Assembly: GCA_020060485.1 (NCBI GenBank)
Contig: JAGVAB010000133.1
Location: 1 to 39,871, forward strand
Source: Anaerolineales bacterium
GTDB taxonomy: Bacteria; Chloroflexota; Anaerolineae; Anaerolineales; Anaerolineaceae
DNA: 39,871 nucleotides
Direction of reading: 5' to 3'
Shown here: positions 27,578 through 36,404 of the stretch, piece after piece
How the letters are laid out: every line of letters begins with the position of its first letter
How positions within the stretch are numbered: the first letter of the stretch is position 1
Position numbers and translations under genes: made by a program
Notes under the pieces: generated by a model
What the model was told of the DNA's origin: nothing
The model's database searches: none
What the model saw: the letters and a program-made list of their open reading frames with translations, nothing else

Positions 27578-29122
27578 CTATTCGGCGTACACCCACTCTG
27601 CAAAAAGCGATTCCAGGTCGCAATCGCATTGCCTTTCGGCCATGCGTCGAAAATCCTCACCGCGGGCAATCTCCCATTTATACGCCTGGGAATAGTCGTA
27701 CAGAAAAGTCTCAAAGCTTTCCTGACCCATCGTTTCCGCCAGGGTCAACACAAAGACCGGCCCGCGGCCATAGATGGCAGGCACGTACCACCCTTCCTCA
27801 TAGGCACCGGATGACAAACCGATGGGCACATCCTCACGGCTGATCCTGTCCCAGCGCCCATACCAGGCCGCCTGGCGGTAGGATTGCGCCGCATCCTCAC
27901 CATAGCGATCCAGATAATACAGCGAAGTGATGTACTGCACCAGGGCTTCATCCAGCCAGGGTTCATCCACCTGGTCATTGCCCACCGCGTTATAGAACCA
28001 CTGGTGGCCAACTTCATGCGCCACTGTGGTTTCCAGCATCACCCGCGCCGGCGACCCATACAGGCTGCTCTCCAGATCATAAGCCCGCAGGGTAATGCCG
28101 GTAATGCCCGGGTATTCGATGCCCAGGGCCAGCATGGGTGTGGAAACCACATCAAATTCGCTGTACGGGTAAGCCCCAAACCGCTCGCCAAAGATGCGCA
28201 AGGCTTCACTGGCAATCTCCAGCGCCAGGGCCGCCCCATCCGGCCAGGCCGACAGGGCATAACTGTTGACTGTTGTTTCACCCACTTGCTGGCTGACCAC
28301 CATGAAATCCGTGCTGCCCGCCAGGTAAAAGTCCCGCGCCGGCCCGGCGGCAAAGGTCACCACCTGCTGATCCTCCTGAACCATGCGGGACACTTCGCGC
28401 CCGGAAGCCACCAGCACCAGGTCGGCAGATGCGGTAACCTCCACCACATAGAAGCTGGCGTCATAATAGCTCCAGTCTCCGTCCGGTGGGGGCACTTCCA
28501 CATTCCAGCCAGTATCATCATAGACAGCAATGGTCGGGTAAAAGGTGTCCAGCACCAGCACATTCTCAAAAAAGCCAAACAGGCCATAATTGCCGCCCAT
28601 CTCGGTTGGCAGTTCGTCCACAAAATCCATCGAAATCGTCAGGGATTTACCAGGAGCCAGCGGTGCAGGCAAGGGCACCCACAGGGCGCTGCCAGCCGCC
28701 TCCAGACTGGGCGTAACGCCCTGCCCATCCACCAGCACATCGCTGACCGTGATCCTGCCGCCAGACACATTGGGGTACAGACGGAAATAAACCTCATTCA
28801 GGTCAACAGTTTCTCGATTGGTATACCGGACGGCCAGCTTTCCCCATAACAGATCCATTTCCGGCGCAATTTCCAGGCGCAGGTGATACATGCTGGCCCC
28901 ATCTGACCCATCCAGCACGGCCTGTTCAGCGGCGATCAACCCCGGCCGGAAAATATCCATGTCCGTCCAGTCAAAGACGATGGGCGCAGCACTTTCAGCA
29001 GGAAGCTGTACAATTACTTCCTGCAATTCCACAAGCGTTACTGGCCTGAGCTGTCTCGCTCCGCCACAGGCAGCCAGAAAACCCAGAACCAGCAACCAAC
29101 CTATCTTTCCTGTCTTTTTCAT
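27578..29122 (-). CDS. M1-like zinc metallopeptidase lipoprotein
   Basis: The 514-aa protein has a signal peptide ending in the lipobox LAAC (Cys19), so it should be anchored to the outer face of the membrane. After a beta-rich N-terminal domain comes the gluzincin site H369-E-V-G-H373 and, 18 residues on, E392, the HExxH-18-E pattern of M1 aminopeptidases. The usual GxMEN exopeptidase motif is replaced by LGIEYPG, so specificity may differ. GAGGAG lies ahead of the ATG. It converges on the selenoprotein gene with 35 nt between stops and no clear terminator. Peptide trimming outside the cell is the likely role. Confidence 0.92.
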   Translation of the reverse strand: MKKTGKIGWLLVLGFLAACGGARQLRPVTLVELQEVIVQLPAESAAPIVFDWTDMDIFRPGLIAAEQAVLDGSDGASMYHLRLEIAPEMDLLWGKLAVRYTNRETVDLNEVYFRLYPNVSGGRITVSDVLVDGQGVTPSLEAAGSALWVPLPAPLAPGKSLTISMDFVDELPTEMGGNYGLFGFFENVLVLDTFYPTIAVYDDTGWNVEVPPPDGDWSYYDASFYVVEVTASADLVLVASGREVSRMVQEDQQVVTFAAGPARDFYLAGSTDFMVVSQQVGETTVNSYALSAWPDGAALALEIASEALRIFGERFGAYPYSEFDVVSTPMLALGIEYPGITGITLRAYDLESSLYGSPARVMLETTVAHEVGHQWFYNAVGNDQVDEPWLDEALVQYITSLYYLDRYGEDAAQSYRQAAWYGRWDRISREDVPIGLSSGAYEEGWYVPAIYGRGPVFVLTLAETMGQESFETFLYDYSQAYKWEIARGEDFRRMAERQCDCDLESLFAEWVYAE

Positions 29123-29169
29123 GGATCACTCCTCAACCTCGCTTGCACCACAGGATGACCACATGGCAT

Positions 29170-30297
29170 CTACACAAGCTGCAATAACAAACCCAGCGCC
29201 GCTCCAATCAAAACCAGCCAGATGGTATCTACCTTCGTCCATAGCAAGACAGCACAGGCCGCCAGAAAAAGCAGCACGCTCCATATATCCAGCAATGCCG
29301 TACGCAACAATGCCGTACCTACGGACACAATCAGCGCCACCACACCGGCAGCAACCCCGCCCAAAAATGCCTGCACTGCTGAAGAGCGCTGCAAAACCGG
29401 CAGCAAACGACCCAGCAAACTGACGATCAGAAAAGAAGGCAGGATGATCGCCAGGGTGGCCAGAACTGCCCCCGGCAGCCCGGCCACCAGATAGCCAATA
29501 AATGTGGCTGATGATGAAACCGGCCCGGGGCTCATCTGGCCAACCGAGATGGCATCCAGCAATTGCTGCTCTGTTAACCAGCCAAAACGGGTTACCACAT
29601 CGCGCTGGATGAAAGCAAACAACACCATACCGCTGCCAAATAACAAGGCCCCCACCTTGAGAAAAAACAGGGTCAATTGCACCAGTTTGTCCGGCCCTTC
29701 ATCCGAGAACCAGCCTCGCAGCCAAATGCCAGCTGCCAGCGCAACGGGAGGCTTTTGCAGGTAATGCAGTCCCATACCGGCAACACCCGCGGCCAGCAGG
29801 ATCAAGGCTTCATCCGCTCCCATCAGGGCAGCCGCCAGGCAAGCCACCCCTAAAACCCCGGCAGAAATTTTCTTGAATGTCGTCCTGCCCAACCGGTAGG
29901 CAGAGAAAAGAATGATGGCAATGATAACTGGATTGATGCCATAAAAGATGGCTTCCACGGCAGGCAAGCTGCCCCATTGCACATAAACCACCGCCAGCAG
30001 CAGGCTGATGACCGCAGCCGGTAACATGAATGCCGTCCCGGCCAAAAAGGTGCCTGCCCACCCCGCCCGGCAAGTGCCCATCAGGACAGCCATTTCAATC
30101 GCATTCGGGCCAGGCACCAGGTTGGTCAAGGCCAGCGCATCCAGAAAATACTCGTGGCTGACCCATTTGCGTTTGTGTACAATTTCTTCTTCCATTAAAG
30201 CAATGTGCGCCGCTGGCCCGCCAAAGCTGATCGTGCCAAGCTTCAGGAACAGCAACAAGACTTCCAGATTTTTGTGTTTTGGCTGTGATTGCTGCAT
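29170..30297 (-). CDS. chrA: Chromate transporter (ChrA, two-domain)
   Basis: The 375-aa protein has about ten to twelve helices in two homologous halves, the long-chain CHR form. The first half has the FGGPAAHIALMEEE and NLVPGPNAIEMA motifs; the second has LLFGSGMVLFAF and VGQMSPGPVSSSATF. ChrA expels chromate across the inner membrane, but many relatives have not been tested. AGAGGTG lies just before the ATG. The gene stands upstream of the M1 peptidase gene with a 47-nt gap, so the two may be co-transcribed. No chrB-type regulator is nearby. Confidence 0.93.
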   Translation of the reverse strand: MQQSQPKHKNLEVLLLFLKLGTISFGGPAAHIALMEEEIVHKRKWVSHEYFLDALALTNLVPGPNAIEMAVLMGTCRAGWAGTFLAGTAFMLPAAVISLLLAVVYVQWGSLPAVEAIFYGINPVIIAIILFSAYRLGRTTFKKISAGVLGVACLAAALMGADEALILLAAGVAGMGLHYLQKPPVALAAGIWLRGWFSDEGPDKLVQLTLFFLKVGALLFGSGMVLFAFIQRDVVTRFGWLTEQQLLDAISVGQMSPGPVSSSATFIGYLVAGLPGAVLATLAIILPSFLIVSLLGRLLPVLQRSSAVQAFLGGVAAGVVALIVSVGTALLRTALLDIWSVLLFLAACAVLLWTKVDTIWLVLIGAALGLLLQLV

Positions 30298-30455
30298 ATC
30301 ACCTCTAATGAAATCAAATTCAACAAAACTATACCATAAGCAGCAAGACTGGTAACCGTTTTGATCGCACTGTTGTGCCCAGGAAAAACCTTCTCAATTC
30401 CTGTTCCCTTCCACCCAGTTTGTCCTTATAATCAATGGAGACCCAGGAGGCAAAA

Positions 30456-31433
30456 ATGCAAACCCCAATCGACCATTTGCTGACATCCCCCGAACCCGCC
30501 ATCCGCTACCAGGCGCGGTTATACCTGCTAGGTGCTGACCCGGCGACAGAAGAAATGCACCGCCTGCAAAACGAGATCCGCACCTCTCCGCGCGTGCAAG
30601 CCCTCCTGTCCGAACGCCTGCTGGATGGCACCATTCCCCACCGCGCATATACCAAATGGGTTGGCGCGCACTGGGTGCTGGTTATGCTGGCCGAGTTGGG
30701 TTACCCCGCAGGCGATCCCGCTCTGCTACCACTGGTAGATCAGGAACTGGAAATGATCCTCAATATCTCCGAAATCACCATCGCGGGCAAAAACCGCAAC
30801 TGCGCTTCCATCACTGCGTTCGCTCTGTGGTCATTGCTCGTACTGGGTCTGGCCGACGAACGCTGCGAAATAATGGTCGAGCGCCTGCTAAACTGGCAAT
30901 GGCCCGACGGCGGCTGGAACTGTGATAAACGTCCCGAAGTCAACCGCTCTTCCTTTATGGAAAGCCTTACCCCGCTGCGCGCCCTGGCATGTTATGCCCG
31001 GCAAACCGGCGACAGCCGCGCCGCGGAAGCCGTGCAACGGACTGCCGAAATCTTCCTGAAACGACAGCTCTTCAAACGCATGCAGGATGGTAAAGTAATG
31101 GACAAGAATTTTGTCCTCTTGCACTATCCCTGCTACTGGCATTACGACATCCTCATTGGCCTGAAGGTGATGGCCGAGGCCGGCTTCATTAGTGATCCCC
31201 GCTGCGAGGCTGCGCTGGACCTGCTGGAAACAAAACAACTGCCGGATGGTGGCTTCCCCGCTGAGAAAGCATATTACCGGGTCACCGAACAGCGTGTCTC
31301 TGGACGTTCCCTGGTGAATTGGGGCGGCACCAGCATCCGCAAGTCCAACCCCTTTGTCACCCTGGACGCATTGCGCGTCCTTACCGCCGCCGGACGTGAA
31401 AACCAGCCCTGTGCTGAAAACCTCAAAAATTGA
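30456..31433 (+). CDS. Terpenoid-cyclase-like toroid protein of unknown function
   Basis: The 325-aa protein is all-helical and soluble. It carries two QW-like repeats, NWQWPDGGWNCD near residue 153 and KQLPDGGFPAE near 265, typical of the alpha/alpha toroid of squalene cyclases and prenyltransferases. The catalytic DxDD of squalene-hopene cyclase is not visible, so a cyclase role is not supported. AGGAGG lies 5 nt before the ATG at 30456, which is therefore chosen over the ATG at 30435. A TATAAT at 30427-30432 could be its -10. I cannot assign a pathway. Confidence 0.75.
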   Translation: MQTPIDHLLTSPEPAIRYQARLYLLGADPATEEMHRLQNEIRTSPRVQALLSERLLDGTIPHRAYTKWVGAHWVLVMLAELGYPAGDPALLPLVDQELEMILNISEITIAGKNRNCASITAFALWSLLVLGLADERCEIMVERLLNWQWPDGGWNCDKRPEVNRSSFMESLTPLRALACYARQTGDSRAAEAVQRTAEIFLKRQLFKRMQDGKVMDKNFVLLHYPCYWHYDILIGLKVMAEAGFISDPRCEAALDLLETKQLPDGGFPAEKAYYRVTEQRVSGRSLVNWGGTSIRKSNPFVTLDALRVLTAAGRENQPCAENLKN

Positions 31434-31435
31434 TT

Positions 31436-31464
31436 TTGACAAATTCATCAGGTTGGCATATGAT
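31436..31464 (+). promoter_or_regulatory. Promoter of the cNMP-HD-GYP gene
   Basis: A perfect TTGACA (31436-31441) and TATGAT (31459-31464) are 17 nt apart, just after the stop of the toroid gene and about 50 nt before the next ATG. It suggests the HD-GYP gene is transcribed independently. Confidence 0.7.
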
Positions 31465-31514
31465 TACATTTATTGATTCTTTAAAGTCTTTTCTCCACCC
31501 AGGGGAAAACTGCC

Positions 31515-32597
31515 ATGGTGCATGATGCTTGTCTCAAAGACATTCCACTGTTCTCAACACTTCCTGAAGACGAGTATCAGGTCCTCAGTGAGGCCATGAC
31601 GTGTATTGATGTTGAACCTGATACCGTCCTGATCCGCGAGAATGATTACGGTACCGATTTCTACATCATCCTGGAAGGCTCGCTGGATGTGATCAAATCC
31701 ATGGGCATTCACGGCGATCGCCTGCTGAAGACATTGAGCATGGGGGATTTCATCGGCGAAATGAGCCTGCTCAACCCCGATGGCCTGCGCACCGCAACTG
31801 TCATTACCCGCACCCGCGCCCGGCTGGTGCAAATGAATCACGTCGATTTTAAGAGTCTGCTGGAACGCCAGCCAGAGCTTGCGCTGCGCATCACCCGCGA
31901 ACTGAGCAACCGCCTGCGTGAAACCGACAACGCCACCATTGACGCCCTCAAGGAAGCCAACTTCGAACTTATCCGCGCCTACAACAAGACCCTGGAAGGC
32001 TGGGCCAAAGCGCTGGAACTGCGTGACCAGGAAACCGAAGGCCATACCCGCCGCGTGACCGAGATGACAGTGCGCCTGGCCGAAGTACTGCAAGTGGCTG
32101 ATGAGGAACTGGTGCACATCCACCGCGGGGCCATGCTGCACGACATCGGCAAAATGGGCATCCCGGATGCCATCCTGCTCAAACCCGGCAAGCTAACCCC
32201 TGAAGAATGGATCATCATGCGCATGCACCCGGTGTATGCCTATGAAATGCTTTCCTCGATCGATTTTCTCAAGTCTGCCATGGATATTCCTTACTGTCAT
32301 CACGAAAGATGGGACGGCTCCGGCTACCCGCGCGGCCTGAAAGGGGCAGACATTCCCCTTAGCGCGCGCATCTTCTCGGTGGTGGATGTGTGGGACGCCC
32401 TTTTCTCAGACCGGCCCTACCGCCTTGCCTGGCCTGCAGAAAAGGTCTGGGCGCATATCCGCTCCCTTTCAGGCGTGCATTTTGATCCGCGGGTGGTAGA
32501 AGGCTTCAGCATCCTTTATGAACAAGGCATTGAAAATGTGCAGGGCACATTTGAAACCGTGCCCCTGCGTCATCTCAAAAAACCTGCCGCTCAATAA
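31515..32597 (+). CDS. cNMP-binding domain / HD-GYP phosphodiesterase
   Basis: The 360-aa protein has an N-terminal cyclic-nucleotide-binding fold (about residues 8-125; GDFIGEMSLLNPDGLRTATV), a coiled linker, and a C-terminal HD-GYP domain. The metal-site motifs are GHTRRV, H209-D-I-G-K, H262-H-E-R-W-D-G-S-G-Y-P and VDVWDALFSDRPYR. HD-GYP enzymes hydrolyse c-di-GMP to pGpG or GMP. The CNB domain may sense a nucleotide or another ligand. No signal peptide or membrane helix is present. With the PilZ gene at 7843 it shows that the host uses c-di-GMP. A good promoter lies upstream. Confidence 0.95.
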   Translation: MVHDACLKDIPLFSTLPEDEYQVLSEAMTCIDVEPDTVLIRENDYGTDFYIILEGSLDVIKSMGIHGDRLLKTLSMGDFIGEMSLLNPDGLRTATVITRTRARLVQMNHVDFKSLLERQPELALRITRELSNRLRETDNATIDALKEANFELIRAYNKTLEGWAKALELRDQETEGHTRRVTEMTVRLAEVLQVADEELVHIHRGAMLHDIGKMGIPDAILLKPGKLTPEEWIIMRMHPVYAYEMLSSIDFLKSAMDIPYCHHERWDGSGYPRGLKGADIPLSARIFSVVDVWDALFSDRPYRLAWPAEKVWAHIRSLSGVHFDPRVVEGFSILYEQGIENVQGTFETVPLRHLKKPAAQ

Positions 32598-32902
32598 ACC
32601 GCTTGAAGCAAGTCGGAACCGCCGGCAGGCATTGTCATTGTTGCAACCCGAATCCCTGCAATAACAAACCAACACCTCGACAAGCCCGGTGTACAGCTAA
32701 AACCCCGGGCCTGTCAGGCCTGGGCCAGCTAAAAATAGTGGGTCAGGAATAACAGACCTTCTGCCTGTCAAAGTGAATACCACCTGCATTACCCCATTTT
32801 CGGCTTGACTTTTTCAGCAAAATTCGACAAACTATACGAAAGATTTTGGTGTATCATATAGGAAGAGGCGTTTTATCGAATTATCAGGTGTTATGTGACT
32901 GG
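32598..32902. other. Gene-free stretch upstream of the dockerin protease
   Basis: The 305-nt gap holds one TCGACAAGCCC-loop hairpin (32672-32692) and a GGGCCTGTCAGGCCTGGGCC palindromic patch near 32706-32727. A TTGACT (32805-32810) and TATACG (32833-32838) are 22 nt apart, too far for a standard promoter. No other coding signal is seen. Confidence 0.5.
32672..32692. repeat. Dispersed hairpin with TCGACAAGCCC loop
   Basis: ACACC (32672-32676) pairs with GGTGT (32688-32692) around the 11-nt loop TCGACAAGCCC (32677-32687). The loop matches other copies except for one T-to-C change. A degenerate copy with the same loop lies at 15441-15451. Confidence 0.6.
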
Positions 32903-35146
32903 ATGAAAACCAAACTGAACATCCGTGTTATCTTGCAAATGCTGGCCTGGACCGGGGCATTTATTCTGCTGTCCCCGCCCTGGGTCAGCAGCGATCCGCC
33001 GGCCTTGCCTGACCCGCCGGATGGCAGTCTGGTATTGTCGATGGCCAACCCGGCCGCCATTTATTGTCAGGAGCTTGGTTATACCTACACCACCTTCTCA
33101 GCCTCTGATGGGCAATTCAGCATCTGCCGCTTTCCTGATGGCACGCAATGTGATGCCTGGGATTTTCTGCAAGGCAAATGCGGGGCAAACTATTCCCTGT
33201 GCTCCCGTCTGGGTTACAGCGTCAGAATGGCCAGGGATGGGGATAATGAATTTTCACCCGAATATGCGGTGTGCATTGATCAAAGCGGCCAGGTGATAGC
33301 CAAGATGACCATCCTCACCGACCTGATCAGCAAGATGGCACCCTGTGAAACCGGCAACAACCAAGCCCTTTCCCTGCCCTTTGAGCCCCAGTCCTCTACC
33401 GTAACCCATGGAGTGATTCCATTTGCTGTGCCTGCTTCCTTTGACTGGCGAAATCATCTGGGCAGCAATTGGCTAACCCCGGTGCGCGACCAGCGTGAAT
33501 GTGGCAGCTGCTGGGCTTTTGCAGCCGTGGCCGCTGCTGAAGCTGCCATCCGCATCGAAAGCAGCAACCCCAATCTCAACATCGACCTTTCGGAGCAATA
33601 CCTGGTCAGCGACTGTAACCCGCTGGGCTCCTGCTGCGGCGGTGATGAATATGTGGCCCTGCGCTATATGCGTGATTATGGCATCCCAGACGAAGCCTGC
33701 ATGCCCTATATTGACGGGGTCAGTTGCGGCTGTGAGGGCACCTGCACCAGTGACTGCACCTACAACAATGGCCTTAATATTTGCAGCGACAGCACTTGCG
33801 CCCATCGTTGCGGAGACTGGTCCAACCGACTCGTGAAGATCCATTCCATCGAACGCGTTTCCGCCGACCCAGCCATCATCAAACAATATCTGATTCGCAG
33901 AGGCCCGTTGGCAGCAGCTTACGGGCTGGGCGCAGCCCAGTTCGGCGGCCATTGGGATGGCGACATCTATCGCTGTACCAATGACAACAACGCCAATCAT
34001 GCCGTCGTGCTGGTTGGCTACAATGACGCTGGTGGATACTGGATCGGCCGCAACAGTTGGGGCAGCGGTTTTCAGGACCAGGGCTATTTCAAGATCGGCT
34101 ATGGCGAATGTTTCATTGAAAGATATGTGCATAGCGTGTTGGCCTTTGCAGAAAGCGCACCGCAATTGACCAGCCCGCAAAATCAGCAAGTCTTCAATGA
34201 AGGTCAAGCCATCATCTTCGCCTGGAGCGGAGAAGCCGATGAATACTTCGGCGAGATCAGCGGCGGGGCACAGGGCGCCATCACTTTTGGCTGGCAAAAC
34301 AGTCAGAACGCCAGCCTTAACCTGCCTGCCGGTTACGTCTATAACTGGAGGGTCAAATCGCGCACCGCCGGTCAGGAAAGCGCCTGGAGCAGCGCCCGCA
34401 GCCTGACCATCAAACCTGCGGCCCCGGTCGGCCTGTCCCACGCTCCCTCTGAACCGGGCCGCATCAATCTGGTCTGGCAGGATGCCTCACAGGCTGAAGA
34501 AGGCTTCCGTCTGTATCGGGATGACACCCTGCTGGCCACCCTGACAGCCAACACCACCAGCTACACCGACGCCAGCCCCCAGGCAGGCGTAACGCACAAT
34601 TACACCATTGAAGCTTACCGCGGCAGCATCACCTCCGATCGCAGCAACCTGCTCAGTGTCTCCAGCAGCGGGGGAGCCGCCAACACCGCCGTACTGAATG
34701 GCAGCGTCACCCTGCCAGCCCGGCCAGCAGCTCCTGCCCCGGCGTGGGTCACAGAACTGACCATTACCCTGACCGTTCCCGGTCAAACCGAGGGCGGCAC
34801 CAGCTTTACCACTACCACCAACCAGAGCGGCAATTTCACCATCCAGGCTGCACCGGGCACGTATGACATCCGCGTCAAGGGAAAAACCACGCTTTCCCGC
34901 CTGATGCGCAATATTTCCCTGCAAAATGGGCCCAATTCACTGCAAGTTGGCACTTTACTTGCAGGAGATAGCAACACCGATGATTATGTCACTGCGGTGG
35001 ATTTTTCCATCCTAAGTGCAGCCTTTGGCACCTGTGAAGGCAGCCAGGGGTTTGATGAACGTGCAGATTTCAACGGAGATCGATGTGTATCTGCAGTTGA
35101 TTTCTCATTATTAGCTCCAAATTATGGAAAAGGAGGAGAATCATGA
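32903..35146 (+). CDS. Secreted papain-like (C1) protease with C-terminal dockerin
   Basis: The 747-aa protein has a signal-type leader, a DUF333-like cysteine-rich module (residues about 47-95), and a papain-family domain with Q197, C203 (GSCWAF), H366 (NHAVVLVGY) and N384 (NSWGSGFQDQGYF). Two Fn3/Ig-like modules (about 417-600) and a carboxypeptidase-regulatory-like beta domain (about 605-687) follow. It ends in a type I-like dockerin with two calcium-loop repeats, DSNTDDYVTAVD and DFNGDRCVSAVD. It should act outside the cell and dock onto a cohesin. The next gene encodes one and overlaps by 4 nt. I chose the ATG at 32903 because it starts the hydrophobic leader; a TTG at 32846 is the alternative. 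Confidence 0.93.
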   Translation: MKTKLNIRVILQMLAWTGAFILLSPPWVSSDPPALPDPPDGSLVLSMANPAAIYCQELGYTYTTFSASDGQFSICRFPDGTQCDAWDFLQGKCGANYSLCSRLGYSVRMARDGDNEFSPEYAVCIDQSGQVIAKMTILTDLISKMAPCETGNNQALSLPFEPQSSTVTHGVIPFAVPASFDWRNHLGSNWLTPVRDQRECGSCWAFAAVAAAEAAIRIESSNPNLNIDLSEQYLVSDCNPLGSCCGGDEYVALRYMRDYGIPDEACMPYIDGVSCGCEGTCTSDCTYNNGLNICSDSTCAHRCGDWSNRLVKIHSIERVSADPAIIKQYLIRRGPLAAAYGLGAAQFGGHWDGDIYRCTNDNNANHAVVLVGYNDAGGYWIGRNSWGSGFQDQGYFKIGYGECFIERYVHSVLAFAESAPQLTSPQNQQVFNEGQAIIFAWSGEADEYFGEISGGAQGAITFGWQNSQNASLNLPAGYVYNWRVKSRTAGQESAWSSARSLTIKPAAPVGLSHAPSEPGRINLVWQDASQAEEGFRLYRDDTLLATLTANTTSYTDASPQAGVTHNYTIEAYRGSITSDRSNLLSVSSSGGAANTAVLNGSVTLPARPAAPAPAWVTELTITLTVPGQTEGGTSFTTTTNQSGNFTIQAAPGTYDIRVKGKTTLSRLMRNISLQNGPNSLQVGTLLAGDSNTDDYVTAVDFSILSAAFGTCEGSQGFDERADFNGDRCVSAVDFSLLAPNYGKGGES

Positions 35147-36120
35147 AAAAAACCCTTTCACTCATGCTCGTTCTTGTCTTGCTGCTGTCAGCCTGTGCGC
35201 TGAAAAGCACCTCGCCTGCGGAGGTTGAGGTTGCGCAGCCGGAAGCGAGCGCAATGGAGGTGCAGTCTGCTGCACCCCAGTCAGCCGAAGAAGGCCTGGC
35301 CATTCCTCTCTCAGCAGGAACAGCCACCATGGCCCTCACCCCGGCAACCACCACTGTGAATGTTGGCCAGAATTTCAACCTTTCGGTTCAGGTCAATGCC
35401 GGCACACAGCAGGTGAATACGGTTCAGGTGAGCCTGAAGTTTGACCCGGCCTATCTGGAAGTAGTGTCCCTCACCCAGGTGGGCGAGCTGGACGGCATTG
35501 TGCAAAACACTTATGACAACACTGCCGGCACGATCAGCTACGCCGCCGGGAAACTTGGCGGTTCAGCAACCGGCACCTTCAGCATGTTGCAGATCCAGTT
35601 CAAAGCCAAAGCAGCCGCTCCCAGCACGGCCGTACAGTTCCAGTTTGTGCAGCCCCTGGCGAGTGACGTGCTGATGGAAGGCCTGTCGGTACTGGCTGCC
35701 GGTGGAACCAGCAATGCAGCGGTAACTGTGCAGAGCGGCGGGGTGGTTGTACCCACTGTCGCCCCAGGCACGACCCCCATCCCGGGCACAGGCACAACCT
35801 ACGTTGTCCAGGCTGGGGATAACCTCTACCGCATTGGTTTGAAGTTTGGCATCCCGTGGCCCACCATTCAGTCACACAACAACCTGTCATCGACCCTGAT
35901 CTATGTCGGCCAGGTGCTGCAGATCCCCGGCAGCGGCGGCGTCAGCCCCACCGCGGTTTCGCCTACCTTCACCCCGGGCAATACCCACCACACGGTGGTG
36001 GCCGGGCAGAATCTGTTCCGCATTGGCCTGATCTACAATGTGCAATGGCCGGCGATCATGGCTGCCAACGGGCTCTACTCAACCCTCATCTACCCCGGAC
36101 AGGTTTTGTTCATCCCGTAA
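35143..36120 (+). CDS. Cohesin-domain lipoprotein with two LysM repeats
   Basis: The 325-aa protein has a signal peptide ending in the lipobox LSAC (Cys18). A cohesin-type beta domain (about residues 63-200; VNVGQNFNLSVQVN, then LKFDPAYLEVVS) follows. After a Pro/Thr linker come two LysM repeats (about 219-263 and 281-325). Cohesins bind dockerins; LysM binds N-acetylglucosamine polymers such as peptidoglycan. The protein could hold a dockerin partner at the cell surface. The start overlaps the stop of the dockerin protease gene as ATGA, with GGAGG 8 nt ahead, which implies coupled synthesis. Only one cohesin is present, so it is a receptor rather than a multi-site scaffold. Confidence 0.93.
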   Translation: MKKTLSLMLVLVLLLSACALKSTSPAEVEVAQPEASAMEVQSAAPQSAEEGLAIPLSAGTATMALTPATTTVNVGQNFNLSVQVNAGTQQVNTVQVSLKFDPAYLEVVSLTQVGELDGIVQNTYDNTAGTISYAAGKLGGSATGTFSMLQIQFKAKAAAPSTAVQFQFVQPLASDVLMEGLSVLAAGGTSNAAVTVQSGGVVVPTVAPGTTPIPGTGTTYVVQAGDNLYRIGLKFGIPWPTIQSHNNLSSTLIYVGQVLQIPGSGGVSPTAVSPTFTPGNTHHTVVAGQNLFRIGLIYNVQWPAIMAANGLYSTLIYPGQVLFIP

Positions 36121-36148
36121 ACCTGTTCCTGGCAGCATGACAAACAAA

Positions 36149-36180
36149 ACCATCCTCAAGTTCCCGGGCTTGAGGATGGT
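36149..36180. terminator. Hairpin after the cohesin gene
   Basis: A perfect 12-bp stem (36149-36160 with 36169-36180) with an 8-nt loop lies 28 nt after the cohesin stop. There is no T run on the + side, while the minus side reads TTTTGTTTG. The rest of the 284-nt gap up to 36404 holds an imperfect CATCGGTT/AACCGATG hairpin (36238-36275) and no gene. Confidence 0.6.
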
Positions 36181-36404
36181 CATACGCCATTGATTGGCGC
36201 CGGGTTCTTTATCTGATTCTCGATACCACAAACAAGGCATCGGTTTGTCGGCTGGGTTTGCCGCATGAACCGATGTCCTTTTCAATCTGGTGTTTCAACC
36301 AATCCCTGTATGCCGCCCGCCGGACCCATGAATTGACCTCATCCCGTTTTCGCCATCATCGGCTACAATAAGGGTTAGAAAATAACAATCTTTGGAGTGA
36401 ACTG

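Noticed and set aside
32805..32838. Promoter TTGACT...TATACG for the dockerin protease
   Set aside because: The 22-nt spacing is too long for a normal sigma-70 promoter. The true promoter was not identified.
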